Below, piece after piece: positions 57,584 to 63,998 of a stretch of DNA of 64,000 nt. Under the pieces are notes generated by a model. That model was given only the letters and a program-made list of their open reading frames with translations, did not search any database and was not told where the DNA came from. Position numbers and translations under genes: made by a program. How positions within the stretch are numbered: the stretch's first letter is position 1; each line of letters begins with the position of its first letter. This DNA is from Methanobrevibacter sp. (GTDB taxonomy: Archaea; Methanobacteriota; Methanobacteria; Methanobacteriales; Methanobacteriaceae): positions 109,323-173,322 of the forward strand of contig JAGCLR010000316.1 in assembly GCA_017646885.1 (NCBI GenBank). Direction: 5' to 3'.

Positions 57584-57912
57584 ACTTCTCCTAGAGTTAC
57601 TTCTTGAATAGTTTTAATTGTATGAAATCCCCATTCTCCTCCGTACAAACTAAAAGTATCTACAAAATATTCATATTCTTCTTCAGTAAGATCATATAAT
57701 TCCATAGGATGTTTTTCTCCTAAATCTTCTCTAAGACATTCACCATATGGAAAATTACAATCATGTCTCCACCTACCAGTGTCATAAGGTTGAAAGTTTT
57801 TAATTTTTTCGATTAAAGGTTTAAAATGTTCAAAAGTATTTTCATCAACTTTGACTATTTTACCTATATAATCAGCGTCATTTGTATCTACGACTACGTA
57901 AAAATGTTTCAT
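57574..57912 (-). CDS. hypothetical protein, 112 aa
   Basis: Acidic protein with aromatic clusters (FQPYDTGRWRHDC, YGGEWGFH). It overlaps the next gene by 10 bases. Function unknown. Confidence 0.58.
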   Translation of the reverse strand: MKHFYVVVDTNDADYIGKIVKVDENTFEHFKPLIEKIKNFQPYDTGRWRHDCNFPYGECLREDLGEKHPMELYDLTEEEYEYFVDTFSLYGGEWGFHTIKTIQEVTLGEVWL

Positions 57913-57914
57913 AA

Positions 57915-58313
57915 TTAATAAATATTTAAGTTAGTACAATCAATGGCCAATCCTTTATCAATAAGACCTCTATAATCGAAGTGGTTTTTATTTAACCAAT
58001 CGTAACCACGTATATCCATACTAACATATATATTACCGTCTTTACATATTAACGAGTAAAATTCCGGATCTATTTCTTCCAATTCCTTACTTTGTTCTTC
58101 TGTCATACTCGAAAGAGGAAAAAGAAACAAGCGAATACTTTTAACATCTGTAGTGATAAGCTTATCGGTTTCGTCACGTAATATTACAAGCCCTCCATTA
58201 GTTAAACCTTGTACAGAGTGAATATGAAAACATTGATATTTTGCTTTTATGTTATATTTTAATCTTGCACAAATATCTGTAAACAATAAATCTCTATAGT
58301 CTTCCATTTTCAA
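57915..58313 (-). CDS. paralogue C of the LNIY family, 132 aa
   Basis: Shares the LLFTDICARL start, the LFPLSSMTEEQ core and the FDYRGLIDKGLAIDCTNLNIY tail with the genes at 54987 and 55791. The identical tail and differing middle support a recent family expansion. Confidence 0.65.
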   Translation of the reverse strand: MKMEDYRDLLFTDICARLKYNIKAKYQCFHIHSVQGLTNGGLVILRDETDKLITTDVKSIRLFLFPLSSMTEEQSKELEEIDPEFYSLICKDGNIYVSMDIRGYDWLNKNHFDYRGLIDKGLAIDCTNLNIY

Positions 58314-58779
58314 TTAATTTTGGTTGATTAAACATTTTTTGTACTATATTTAATGCTCCAACTCCAGCTTTATAACTAATTTGTAACACCGTAAGAACTT
58401 CCATTGCTTTTTGTTCATGAGATTTATTTTTACCAAATAAAACATCTTTCATTTCAGATATAATTGCTTCAACTGGACGATATTGATCTGGGGTTATATA
58501 TGGTTCAAGAAATTCAATAAATTCTTTAACTTCATTTCGTTTCTTTTTCTTTTTAGGTACCCAATAATCAATAATCATTTCAAGATTATGTTTTAGCATA
58601 ATATCTGATTTATCAATCGAGTCTAAATAATCAATAACCTGACTTTCAATGGATTGAGCGGGTAATTGATATCCTAGAAATATTTCTCCAGGAATTATTG
58701 AAAAATTGTGTCTTATTTGGATGTGCCGATAAACTATTTTACCTTCACTCAATCCTTTAAAAGTTACTTTCGTTTTCAT
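58294..58779 (-). CDS. hypothetical protein, 161 aa
   Basis: Begins MKTKVTFKGLSEGKIVYR and has a Lys-rich patch (PKKKKKRNEVKEF). Helical C-terminus. No recognised family. It is the first gene after the structured RNA candidate, which lies directly in front of its start. Confidence 0.58.
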   Translation of the reverse strand: MKTKVTFKGLSEGKIVYRHIQIRHNFSIIPGEIFLGYQLPAQSIESQVIDYLDSIDKSDIMLKHNLEMIIDYWVPKKKKKRNEVKEFIEFLEPYITPDQYRPVEAIISEMKDVLFGKNKSHEQKAMEVLTVLQISYKAGVGALNIVQKMFNQPKLIENGRL

Positions 58780-58795
58780 TTTTATATAAATAAAA

Positions 58796-58927
58796 ATAGA
58801 TAACGATAGCAGGACTCTTTCTACCTACACCCCCCGATTGGCAATCAACCTTATAAAGGAAATTAGGAGTTTCTCACTAATTTTACAACGCCCTGGACCC
58901 AATTTTGGATTGTTACCGTTATCTATA
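58796..58927 (-). ncRNA. structured RNA candidate of unknown class (about 130 nt)
   Basis: The minus-strand sequence is closed by a long outer stem (ATAGATAAC at 58927-58919 with GTTATCTAT at 58804-58796, extended by four more pairs). Inside are at least four hairpins: CCAA/TTGG, AAATTAG with CTAATTT around GAG/CTC, CCTT/AAGG, and GATT/AATC. A T-run follows the outer stem. No protein frame fits. It may be an independent small RNA or a leader element of the 161-aa gene. It matches no ribozyme or riboswitch I could recognise. Confidence 0.55.
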
Positions 58928-58931
58928 AATA

Positions 58932-59345
58932 TTAATAAATAGTTACATGATGTCTAGGATACCATCTTTCTTTTACTTTAACGATGTCTCCGTTTTCGTA
59001 TTTATGATATAATCTAGAATCTTGTAAACGATGTACTGTATTGTTACCTGAAATAGTAATATAATAATTACTTTGTGGATGTCCACCTTTTCCAGGAATT
59101 CCAACATAGTAAGAATTTTTCTCTTTACCTGTTACAATTGCTGTGTATATTTTGTCCGCTTGATATTTACGAATAATACTGTCTCGATTATTCCAAGAAT
59201 ATTCTTTGACTAGAATGTATTTAGAATTTTGTTGTAAAATTTGATTCGGTTTTGTGTTAAAAACTCCGTTTACAAAATATCCTGCTATACCACCTATTAC
59301 AACAGCTAAAACAATAAAAATCAATACTTTTAAATCTATTTTCAT
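58932..59345 (-). CDS. membrane-anchored hypothetical protein, 137 aa
   Basis: An N-terminal hydrophobic helix (VLIFIVLAVVIGGIAGYFV) makes it a signal-anchored protein. The outside part is strand-rich and basic at the end. Possibly an envelope-acting early protein; function unknown. Confidence 0.6.
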   Translation of the reverse strand: MKIDLKVLIFIVLAVVIGGIAGYFVNGVFNTKPNQILQQNSKYILVKEYSWNNRDSIIRKYQADKIYTAIVTGKEKNSYYVGIPGKGGHPQSNYYITISGNNTVHRLQDSRLYHKYENGDIVKVKERWYPRHHVTIY

Positions 59346-59347
59346 AG

Positions 59348-60139
59348 TTATATCAAATCTCCTGCTTCTTTAATTAAACGTTCAAAGTTTTTAAGAAATT
59401 CTTCTGCAATTTCTCTAGATTGGAAGGATAAAAATTCTTGACTGGAATAATAATATACATTAAGATCTTTATCTGCATATTTAATTGCATAAACTGTTTC
59501 TTTAGGCATAGGGGCCCAGCCTTGTCTATAACAATCTCTAAGTTGTTCTAGTTTCCAAAGTGCCGCATATTTACAAGAAATCAAGGGTCCGATTACCAGC
59601 GAGGGAACTTTGTACAATTTACAATAGTCCTCCCAACTTTTAGGAAGTGGACTCAATTCTCTTTCGGTAAAGGCTTGGAGAGCTATTTCCTTAAGTTCTC
59701 CACCTTTTTGATACCACTCTTTTGCTTTATCAAGAGTGAGTGTTATGTTTCTTTCTTTTTCCATTTCTTTATAAGATTTTAAATGTTTAGCTGACCTATA
59801 GATACCATTTCCAGTTTCTAATTTAATAAAGTATAAAAAAATTGGTCCACAAAGTTCAATACTAACTATTGTTCCTTTTTTATTACTATAATCTAGGCAT
59901 ATTACCTCATCTCCAATTTTAAACGGAAATTCTTTTTTAAATTCTTCTAAAGTGTAAATTTTATATTCAGGCAGTTTAATTCCAGACCATCGAATAATAT
60001 TTCTATCGCAATAATCGATATAAAGAATATGCCCTAGATTATTTCCTTTTATATTACTATATAATTTTCCACCTAAATTCTCAAGAATCTGAATTACTTC
60101 TTTTCCTCTAGTAGGATGTCCTTGAATTGCGATTTTCAT
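59348..60139 (-). CDS. early protein of the Bacteroides prophage type, 263 aa
   Basis: I chose ATG 60139 (MKIAIQGHPTRG), because an earlier start would lie inside the upstream terminator hairpin. The middle has an SH3-like module (PFKIGDEVICLDYSNKKG). The C-terminus (ALWKLEQLRDCYRQGW ... EEFLKNFERLIKEAGDLI) is a well-known unassigned segment of Bacteroides phage and mobile-element proteins. Confidence 0.62.
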   Translation of the reverse strand: MKIAIQGHPTRGKEVIQILENLGGKLYSNIKGNNLGHILYIDYCDRNIIRWSGIKLPEYKIYTLEEFKKEFPFKIGDEVICLDYSNKKGTIVSIELCGPIFLYFIKLETGNGIYRSAKHLKSYKEMEKERNITLTLDKAKEWYQKGGELKEIALQAFTERELSPLPKSWEDYCKLYKVPSLVIGPLISCKYAALWKLEQLRDCYRQGWAPMPKETVYAIKYADKDLNVYYYSSQEFLSFQSREIAEEFLKNFERLIKEAGDLI

Positions 60140-60149
60140 AGTTTGTAAA

Positions 60150-60184
60150 ATAAAAAAGGACACACTATAACAGTGTGTCCTTTT
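60150..60184 (-). terminator. strong terminator that also contains a stop codon
   Basis: A 13-bp perfect hairpin with arms AAAAGGACACACT (60154-60166) and AGTGTGTCCTTTT (60172-60184). The TAG of the upstream gene overlaps the end of one arm and the loop. On the minus strand TTTTTTATTTTAC follows. Confidence 0.88.
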
Positions 60185-60470
60185 GGTTAATTATTAAAGT
60201 TATGTTTCGATTTGTAATTACTTTTTGATGATTTAGATTTTTTATAATAAATCTACATTCACAAAGTTCTTTTTGGTCATTATCGTATATTACAGATAAT
60301 GTGTTTTTTCCTATTTCACAAATCCATCCTTCATAGATAGAATTATTTATCTTTAAATAAACATCGTCGTATAATTTTAAATCTTTTATATAACGATCTT
60401 CAATCATTTCAGGTTCTGAAATAGGTTGAGGTTGTGACTTAAAAATTTCTAAAATTTTATTCCAGAACAT
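60165..60470 (-). CDS. hypothetical protein, 101 aa
   Basis: A small protein with a strand-rich SH3-like middle (YDDVYLKINNSIYEGWICEIG). Its last codons and TAG stop are inside the terminator hairpin. Lies directly after the first tRNA of the array. Unrecognised. Confidence 0.58.
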   Translation of the reverse strand: MFWNKILEIFKSQPQPISEPEMIEDRYIKDLKLYDDVYLKINNSIYEGWICEIGKNTLSVIYDNDQKELCECRFIIKNLNHQKVITNRNITLIINQKDTLL

Positions 60471-60499
60471 AATTTTAAAGTTTAAAGTTTAAAGTTTGT

Positions 60500-60578
60500 T
60501 GCGGAAGCCTGGGAGTCGAACCCAGTATAACTGGCTTATGAGACCAGTGTGATTTATATGTCCGTTTCACTCGCCCGC
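60500..60578 (-). tRNA. tRNA with CAT anticodon (Met or Ile2), imperfect acceptor stem
   Basis: Anticodon loop CTCATAA between CTGGT and GCCAG, T arm CTGGG/CCCAG with loop TTCGACT, D arm GTGA/TCAC with a long loop. The acceptor stem (GCGG/CCGC) has mismatches and one extra base, so it may be partly degenerate. A CAT anticodon could be Met or, if modified, Ile. Confidence 0.75.
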
Positions 60579-60611
60579 AATGTTAAGTTATTGTTTTTCC
60601 ATTTAAACTAA

Positions 60612-60680
60612 CCTCCCCCCCCGAAGGAAGGTACGCGATTCGAACGCATATCTCTTTTATAACCAATAAAGGTAACTTCG
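60612..60680 (-). tRNA. truncated tRNA remnant
   Basis: A normal T arm (ATGCG, loop TTCGAAT, CGCGT) is followed by ACCTTCC, but the matching 5' acceptor, D arm and a proper anticodon arm are missing. The 3' end instead runs into CCTTCC-TTCG-GGGGGG, a stable UUCG-type hairpin. It looks like a tRNA 3' half left after deletion. Confidence 0.5.
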
Positions 60681-60752
60681 TAGCGCATAGGGAAGTCGAA
60701 TCCCTCTTCCAAGAATGAAAATCTTGTGTCCTAACCGATAGACGAATGCGCC
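60681..60752 (-). tRNA. tRNA-Glu (TTC)
   Basis: Acceptor GGCGCAT/ATGCGCT (one G-T pair), anticodon stem CAAGA/TCTTG with loop TTTTCAT (anticodon TTC), T loop TTCGACT. A full cloverleaf. Confidence 0.9.
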
Positions 60753-60772
60753 GTTTTAATGTCACTGGATGG

Positions 60773-60846
60773 CACATAACCTTGGATTCGAACCAAGAAT
60801 CTCATGCTCCGAAAGCATGCGTGTTTACCCATTTCACTAATTACGT
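60773..60846 (-). tRNA. tRNA-Arg (TCG)
   Basis: Acceptor ACGTAAT/GTTATGT with two G-T pairs, anticodon stem CATGC/GCATG, loop TTTCGGA (anticodon TCG, reads CGA), T arm CTTGG/CCAAG. Confidence 0.88.
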
Positions 60847-60852
60847 ATGTAA

Positions 60853-61128
60853 TATTGTAAGTGACATTTAAATTTTTTTGATACTAATAACGAATATAGG
60901 AATCGAACCTATTACACTTTGATTAGCGGTCAAATGCTCTACCAAATGAGCTAATTCATTTATTATTGTAAGTATCATTTAAAAGTTTAGTTACTTGATC
61001 AACTGGCAAAATTAAAAGTTTTGTGTTTAATTTAAGATTGTAAGTAACTTGTAAAAGTTTAAGTCACAATAACATTTTAGAATCCCTTATTCACGACGTT
61101 TGTTAATATTGTATGTGACTTTAAAGTT
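60853..61128 (-). repeat. spacer repeats with decayed tRNA units
   Basis: Four related spacers of the form (T/G)ATTGTA(A/T)GT... lie at 60853, 60964, 61036 and 61107. The first pair flanks an intact tRNA. The last three are about 72 bases apart, and the sequence between them contains no working tRNA. This suggests tandem tRNA-plus-spacer units, some of which have decayed. Confidence 0.6.
60888..60960 (-). tRNA. unusual tRNA with GCT anticodon on a short-variable-arm scaffold
   Basis: Acceptor AATGAAT/ATTCGTT, D arm GCTC/GAGC, anticodon stem TTTGA/TCAAA with loop CCGCTAA (anticodon GCT). GCT normally marks Ser tRNAs, which have a long variable arm, but this one is short. Position 33 is C instead of the near-universal U. 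A proper tRNA-Ser(GCT) exists at 63659. Confidence 0.8.
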
Positions 61129-61197
61129 GATGCACAAGGATTCGAACCTTGAATGACAGAACCAAAATCTGTAGTGTTACCATTACACCATGCATCA
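61127..61197 (-). tRNA. tRNA-Gln (TTG)
   Basis: Acceptor TGATGCA/TGCATCA (perfect), anticodon stem ACAGA/TCTGT, loop TTTTGGT (anticodon TTG), T loop TTCGAAT. Confidence 0.93.
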
Positions 61198-61205
61198 ATA
61201 AACCG

Positions 61206-61430
61206 TTAAAATTTCTCTAAATCTTTTAGTGCAATTACTTTTGCGCTCAGAATTAAGTGTTTAATCTTATCGTCTGCTAAAGTACTTGTCTCAAGACATT
61301 CTTCTAATTGTTCAATTTTAGCAAGTGATTCTTCACATGTTTCCTTGTTAACAATAGTATCGGCACTAATTAAACTACCAATATAGAGATAGAAAAATCC
61401 AGATTCAATTATTTGATCTAACTTATTCAT
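61206..61430 (-). CDS. hypothetical protein, 74 aa
   Basis: Acidic helical protein (ESLAKIEQLEECLETSTL) with an early hydrophobic segment. It overlaps the next gene's end by 8 bases. Located inside the tRNA array. Function unknown. Confidence 0.58.
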   Translation of the reverse strand: MNKLDQIIESGFFYLYIGSLISADTIVNKETCEESLAKIEQLEECLETSTLADDKIKHLILSAKVIALKDLEKF

Positions 61431-61980
61431 TTACTTGTTTAATGAAATTTATAAAATTATCACACTTTGCTTTTAATTGTGTGTATCTTTTATTTAATTT
61501 GTCATTAGCTTGACCTAATTCATTAATCTTGTGTTTTAATTCTCTAATTTTAGTGTTTAACTTTCGATTATCATCAAAAACAGAATCTACAATATCTGAA
61601 TCATGTTGTAATTTGTCAATAGTGTTCTGCATTTTAATGATTTGTTTACTTTGTTTGACAAAACTTTCATTTAGTTTAACTGAATATGGTTTAATCCATG
61701 GTCCTAGTAAAACTAATGATTTTAGATAAGGTATTACAACATGTGCTTCAACAACAATCTCCAACTGATCTATTTTAAATCTATATAAATGTTCCGTACA
61801 TTTAATAATATCTAAAATTCTAGACCTTGGTGTAGGTTTCATTCCAGTGTGATCTGAAAATCTAATTTCTTCATCTTCAGATAAGTAATAATAAATTGAG
61901 TTATTACACTTAGCTTTATGTACATTTGTACTAATAGATTTTAGATAACGTTTGATTGCTTGATCTGTTTTTGAATTCAT
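61423..61980 (-). CDS. coiled-coil protein, 185 aa
   Basis: The second half (NTIDKLQHDSDIVDSV ... LNTKIRELKHKINELGQANDKL) has clear heptad spacing, so a coiled coil is likely; the first half is mixed. It lies between tRNA genes and co-transcribes with the 74-aa gene. Function unknown. Confidence 0.62.
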   Translation of the reverse strand: MNSKTDQAIKRYLKSISTNVHKAKCNNSIYYYLSEDEEIRFSDHTGMKPTPRSRILDIIKCTEHLYRFKIDQLEIVVEAHVVIPYLKSLVLLGPWIKPYSVKLNESFVKQSKQIIKMQNTIDKLQHDSDIVDSVFDDNRKLNTKIRELKHKINELGQANDKLNKRYTQLKAKCDNFINFIKQVNE

Positions 61981-61999
61981 ATCTTTTTATTTTTAATTG

Positions 62000-62087
62000 C
62001 GGAGGCTGTAGGATTCGAACCTACGGACCGTGTTACCGGCCGCTGGTTTTCAAGACCAGTGCAATCGACCAACTCTGCCAAACCTCC
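62000..62087 (-). tRNA. tRNA-Ser (TGA)
   Basis: Acceptor GGAGGTT/AGCCTCC, anticodon loop CTTGAAA (anticodon TGA, reads TCA codons), a long variable arm typical of tRNA-Ser, T loop TTCGAAT. Note that anticodon TGA is not the opal reader. Confidence 0.92.
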
Positions 62088-62094
62088 TATTGTG

Positions 62095-62168
62095 CTGCCC
62101 AACCAGGACTTGAACCTGAGACCCTCTGATTAACAGTCAGATGCTCTAACCAACTGAGCTATTGGGCA
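62095..62168 (-). tRNA. tRNA-Asn (GTT)
   Basis: Acceptor TGCCCAA/TTGGGCA, anticodon loop CTGTTAA (GTT), D arm GCTC/GAGC, discriminator G as in tRNA-Asn. Confidence 0.93.
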
Positions 62169-62172
62169 AAAT

Positions 62173-62228
62173 AGTAAGGTACATCTTGGCCTGATTTACG
62201 CTTTGGGTGTTTAATTGGAAACCTTACT
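62173..62228 (-). other. inverted repeat, possible small RNA or decayed tRNA
   Basis: AGTAAGGT (62173-62180) pairs with ACCTTACT (62221-62228), enclosing 40 bases. The outer stem is tRNA-acceptor-like, but the inside has no proper arms. It is at the stop of the 104-aa gene, so a weak terminator is another option. Confidence 0.4.
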
Positions 62229-62542
62229 TAAAATAAACATTCTGGATCTTTAAAATCTTTAATTAAATCAGGAGAAATATAATATTTACCAATTTTATAA
62301 TCAGCATATTTAACAGTTTTTAATTGTAAATATACTTTATAATCTGATTTATCTTTTGGATGTAACCAAAAATAATAGAAATCAGCAGGTTTTGATAAAT
62401 CATTATTGAATTTAGATACTAACTCTGGAATAATGTGTTCTTTTTCTAATTCAATATAATCTCCTCTTTGACCATGTACCACTCTGTTATACTTAGTAGC
62501 AAATAATGATCCATCATTTAAAAATAATTGTTCGTTTATCAT
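62228..62542 (-). CDS. hypothetical protein, 104 aa
   Basis: A small basic protein with segments KYNRVVHGQRGDYIELEKEHI and YLQLKTVKYADYKIG, starting MINEQLFLNDGSLFATK. No family recognised. It lies between tRNA-Asn and tRNA-Met. Confidence 0.58.
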   Translation of the reverse strand: MINEQLFLNDGSLFATKYNRVVHGQRGDYIELEKEHIIPELVSKFNNDLSKPADFYYFWLHPKDKSDYKVYLQLKTVKYADYKIGKYYISPDLIKDFKDPECLF

Positions 62543-62546
62543 TTAG

Positions 62547-62619
62547 TTGCGTAGGGTGGGACTCGAACCCACGACCTCCAGCTTATGAGACTGGCAAGCT
62601 ACCACTGCTCTACCTCGCA
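62547..62619 (-). tRNA. tRNA-Met (CAT)
   Basis: Anticodon loop CTCATAA on stem CCAGT/GCTGG, T arm GTGGG/CCCAC, D arm GAGC. The acceptor has one bulged base and the first pair is weak, which also occurs in initiator tRNAs. Confidence 0.82.
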
Positions 62620-62621
62620 AG

Positions 62622-62696
62622 TGGATCCAGTCGGATTCGAACCGACAACAACCTGAATGCAAATCAGGTGCTCTAGCCAATTGGAGCTATGGACCC
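62622..62696 (-). tRNA. tRNA-Ala (TGC)
   Basis: Acceptor GGGTCCA/TGGATCC with a G-T pair at position 3 (the Ala identity element in bacteria is G3-U70), anticodon loop TTTGCAT (TGC), discriminator A. Confidence 0.93.
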
Positions 62697-62704
62697 AAAA
62701 CACG

Positions 62705-62887
62705 TTAAATAATTTTATACTTATCTATATTTTTACAAAACATAGTTAAATAACTCCAATATTGTGGATGTTTAACAGATACCCAATCATCAACTCCATG
62801 ATCTGGATCTTTCATAATGATATCTTTTCCATCAAAATAAGCGTTAATTAATTCTATCGCTTTTTCTTTTTGTTCTTCCTTAGTCAT
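62705..62887 (-). CDS. hypothetical protein, 60 aa
   Basis: Short, charged protein starting MTKEEQKEKAIELINAYF with a later PQYWSYLTMF aromatic patch. Located between tRNA genes. Function unknown. Confidence 0.55.
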   Translation of the reverse strand: MTKEEQKEKAIELINAYFDGKDIIMKDPDHGVDDWVSVKHPQYWSYLTMFCKNIDKYKII

Positions 62888-62918
62888 AACACATTGTATT
62901 AAATCAAATAACCTTTAG

Positions 62919-62991
62919 AGCCTTCTACCGGAATCGAACCGATAACCTCGAGATTACAAATCACGTGCTCTGCCAATTGAGCTAAGAAGGC
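62919..62991 (-). tRNA. tRNA-Thr (TGT)
   Basis: Acceptor GCCTTCT/AGAAGGC, anticodon loop TTTGTAA (TGT, reads ACA), T loop TTCGATT. One mismatch in the anticodon stem. Confidence 0.88.
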
Positions 62992-63000
62992 AAAATGTAG

Positions 63001-63072
63001 AGCGGAATGTGGGAGTCGAACCCACGTCTTCTGCTTGGAAGGCAGAAGTAATAGCCGTTATACGAATTCCGC
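63001..63072 (-). tRNA. tRNA-Gly (TCC)
   Basis: Acceptor GCGGAAT/ATTCCGC (perfect), anticodon stem TCTGC/GCAGA, loop CTTCCAA (TCC), T loop TTCGACT, discriminator T as in tRNA-Gly. Confidence 0.93.
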
Positions 63073-63083
63073 GAATTGTGATA

Positions 63084-63115
63084 CAAAGATACACAATTTA
63101 TTTTTATTTTCCAAA
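63084..63115 (-). promoter_or_regulatory. Bacteroidota-type promoter for the tRNA/early operon
   Basis: On the minus strand TTTG (63115-63112) and TATCTTTG (63091-63084) are 20 bases apart. The -33 element lies directly after the TAA of the membrane protein gene. The predicted start is about 5 bases before tRNA-Gly, so the transcript begins with tRNAs. Confidence 0.83.
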
Positions 63116-63634
63116 TTAAATAAAGAAAAATAATATCAATGCTGTAAACGTTGACATAAATGCAATAGTTTCTAATCAATAAACCATTGAAGTTTTTATA
63201 GTTTTTGTTAAAATCGCAGAGATTAAAACCAAAATAAATCAAATCAAAACGGTTCATCAAAGTTTACTTACAAAAAATACTCACAACAATGCAAATGCTG
63301 CCGCACAATACGCACTTGTTGAATGAACTCTATATTCAATTCCGCCTTGTTTAAATGCAGGTGCTGCTCCAACAAATAGAATACTTCCTGCTGCTAAGAA
63401 TGCCAAAAACTGTAAACTACTTCCAACTGATATCTCTAATCACGCTGGCATTAAAAGTATAACCAATGTGACCATCATAATTGGAAAAAATATACGCATT
63501 CATGGATTCTTCTTTTTATATAAATAATAAGTATCACTTAATGATGGAGGAATCCAAAATAATTTTATTGCAATTGTATTATATAATACGTAAATAAATA
63601 ATGCAATAAGTACACTAATAATTGATCAACTCAT
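63116..63634 (-). CDS. multi-pass membrane protein, 172 aa (eight TGA codons)
   Basis: ATG 63634 to TAA 63116-63118, open only with TGA as Trp: eight TGA against one TGG. It has about five hydrophobic segments (SIISVLIALFIYVLY; IFFPIMMVTLVILLM; LQFLAFLAAGSILFVG; AFALLWVFFV; VLIWFILVLISAIL) and a conserved-looking WIPPSLSDTYYLY loop. It should sit in the host inner membrane. A role in superinfection exclusion or lysis timing is possible, but there is no direct sign. With the standard code it is invisible. Confidence 0.75.
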
Positions 63635-63658
63635 AATTTAAATGTTTTAATGAATTAG

Positions 63659-63746
63659 CGGAAGCAGTAGGGCTCGAACCTACGCACCATTTCACTGGCC
63701 TAACACGTTAGCAATGTGTCCCCTTCACCAACTTGGGTATACTTCC
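63659..63746 (-). tRNA. tRNA-Ser (GCT)
   Basis: Acceptor GGAAGTA/TGCTTCC, loop TTGCTAA (GCT), long variable arm as expected for Ser, T loop TTCGAGC. One weak pair in the anticodon stem. Confidence 0.88.
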
Positions 63747-63752
63747 TTTTTT

Positions 63753-63827
63753 GGGGTTTGTGTCAGACTCGAACTGACTCTAAAAGTGCCACAAACTTTC
63801 GTGCTAGCCAATAACACTAACAAACCC
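63753..63827 (-). tRNA. tRNA-His (GTG)
   Basis: Acceptor GGGTTTG/CAAACCC, anticodon stem AAAGT/ACTTT, loop TTGTGGC (GTG), discriminator C as required for His. Confidence 0.9.
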
Positions 63828-63833
63828 ATATAG

Positions 63834-63907
63834 TGGAACCTCTGAGAATCGAACTACAGTCCTTTGGATTTTCAGTCCAACGCGCGCACCAGCTACGCCA
63901 AAGTTCC
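63834..63907 (-). tRNA. tRNA-Phe (GAA)
   Basis: Acceptor GGAACTT/AGGTTCC, anticodon stem TTGGA/TCCAA, loop CTGAAAA (GAA). The T stem has a bulged base, so it may be weakened. Confidence 0.85.
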
Positions 63908-63914
63908 AATGTTG

Positions 63915-63998
63915 TGGGAGAGGAGGGACTCGAACCCCCAGTCTCCAAAGAGAGCGGATTTACAGTCCGCGCGGCTACCAGTTACCGGTTACTCTCCC
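63915..63998 (-). tRNA. tRNA-Tyr (GTA)
   Basis: Acceptor GGGAGAG/CTCTCCC, anticodon stem GCGGA/TCCGC, loop CTGTAAA (GTA), long variable arm as in bacterial tRNA-Tyr, T loop TTCGAGT. Confidence 0.93.

Noticed and set aside
58796..58927. Group I intron, hammerhead or twister ribozyme
   Set aside because: The length and missing core motifs do not fit any of these; kept only as unclassified structured RNA.
60853..61128. CRISPR-like array
   Set aside because: The repeats are imperfect and few, and the pieces between them look like tRNA remnants; no cas genes are present.
62982..63260. A 92-residue minus-strand gene across tRNA-Gly
   Set aside because: It runs through a perfect tRNA and a promoter, and the membrane protein in another frame is far better supported.
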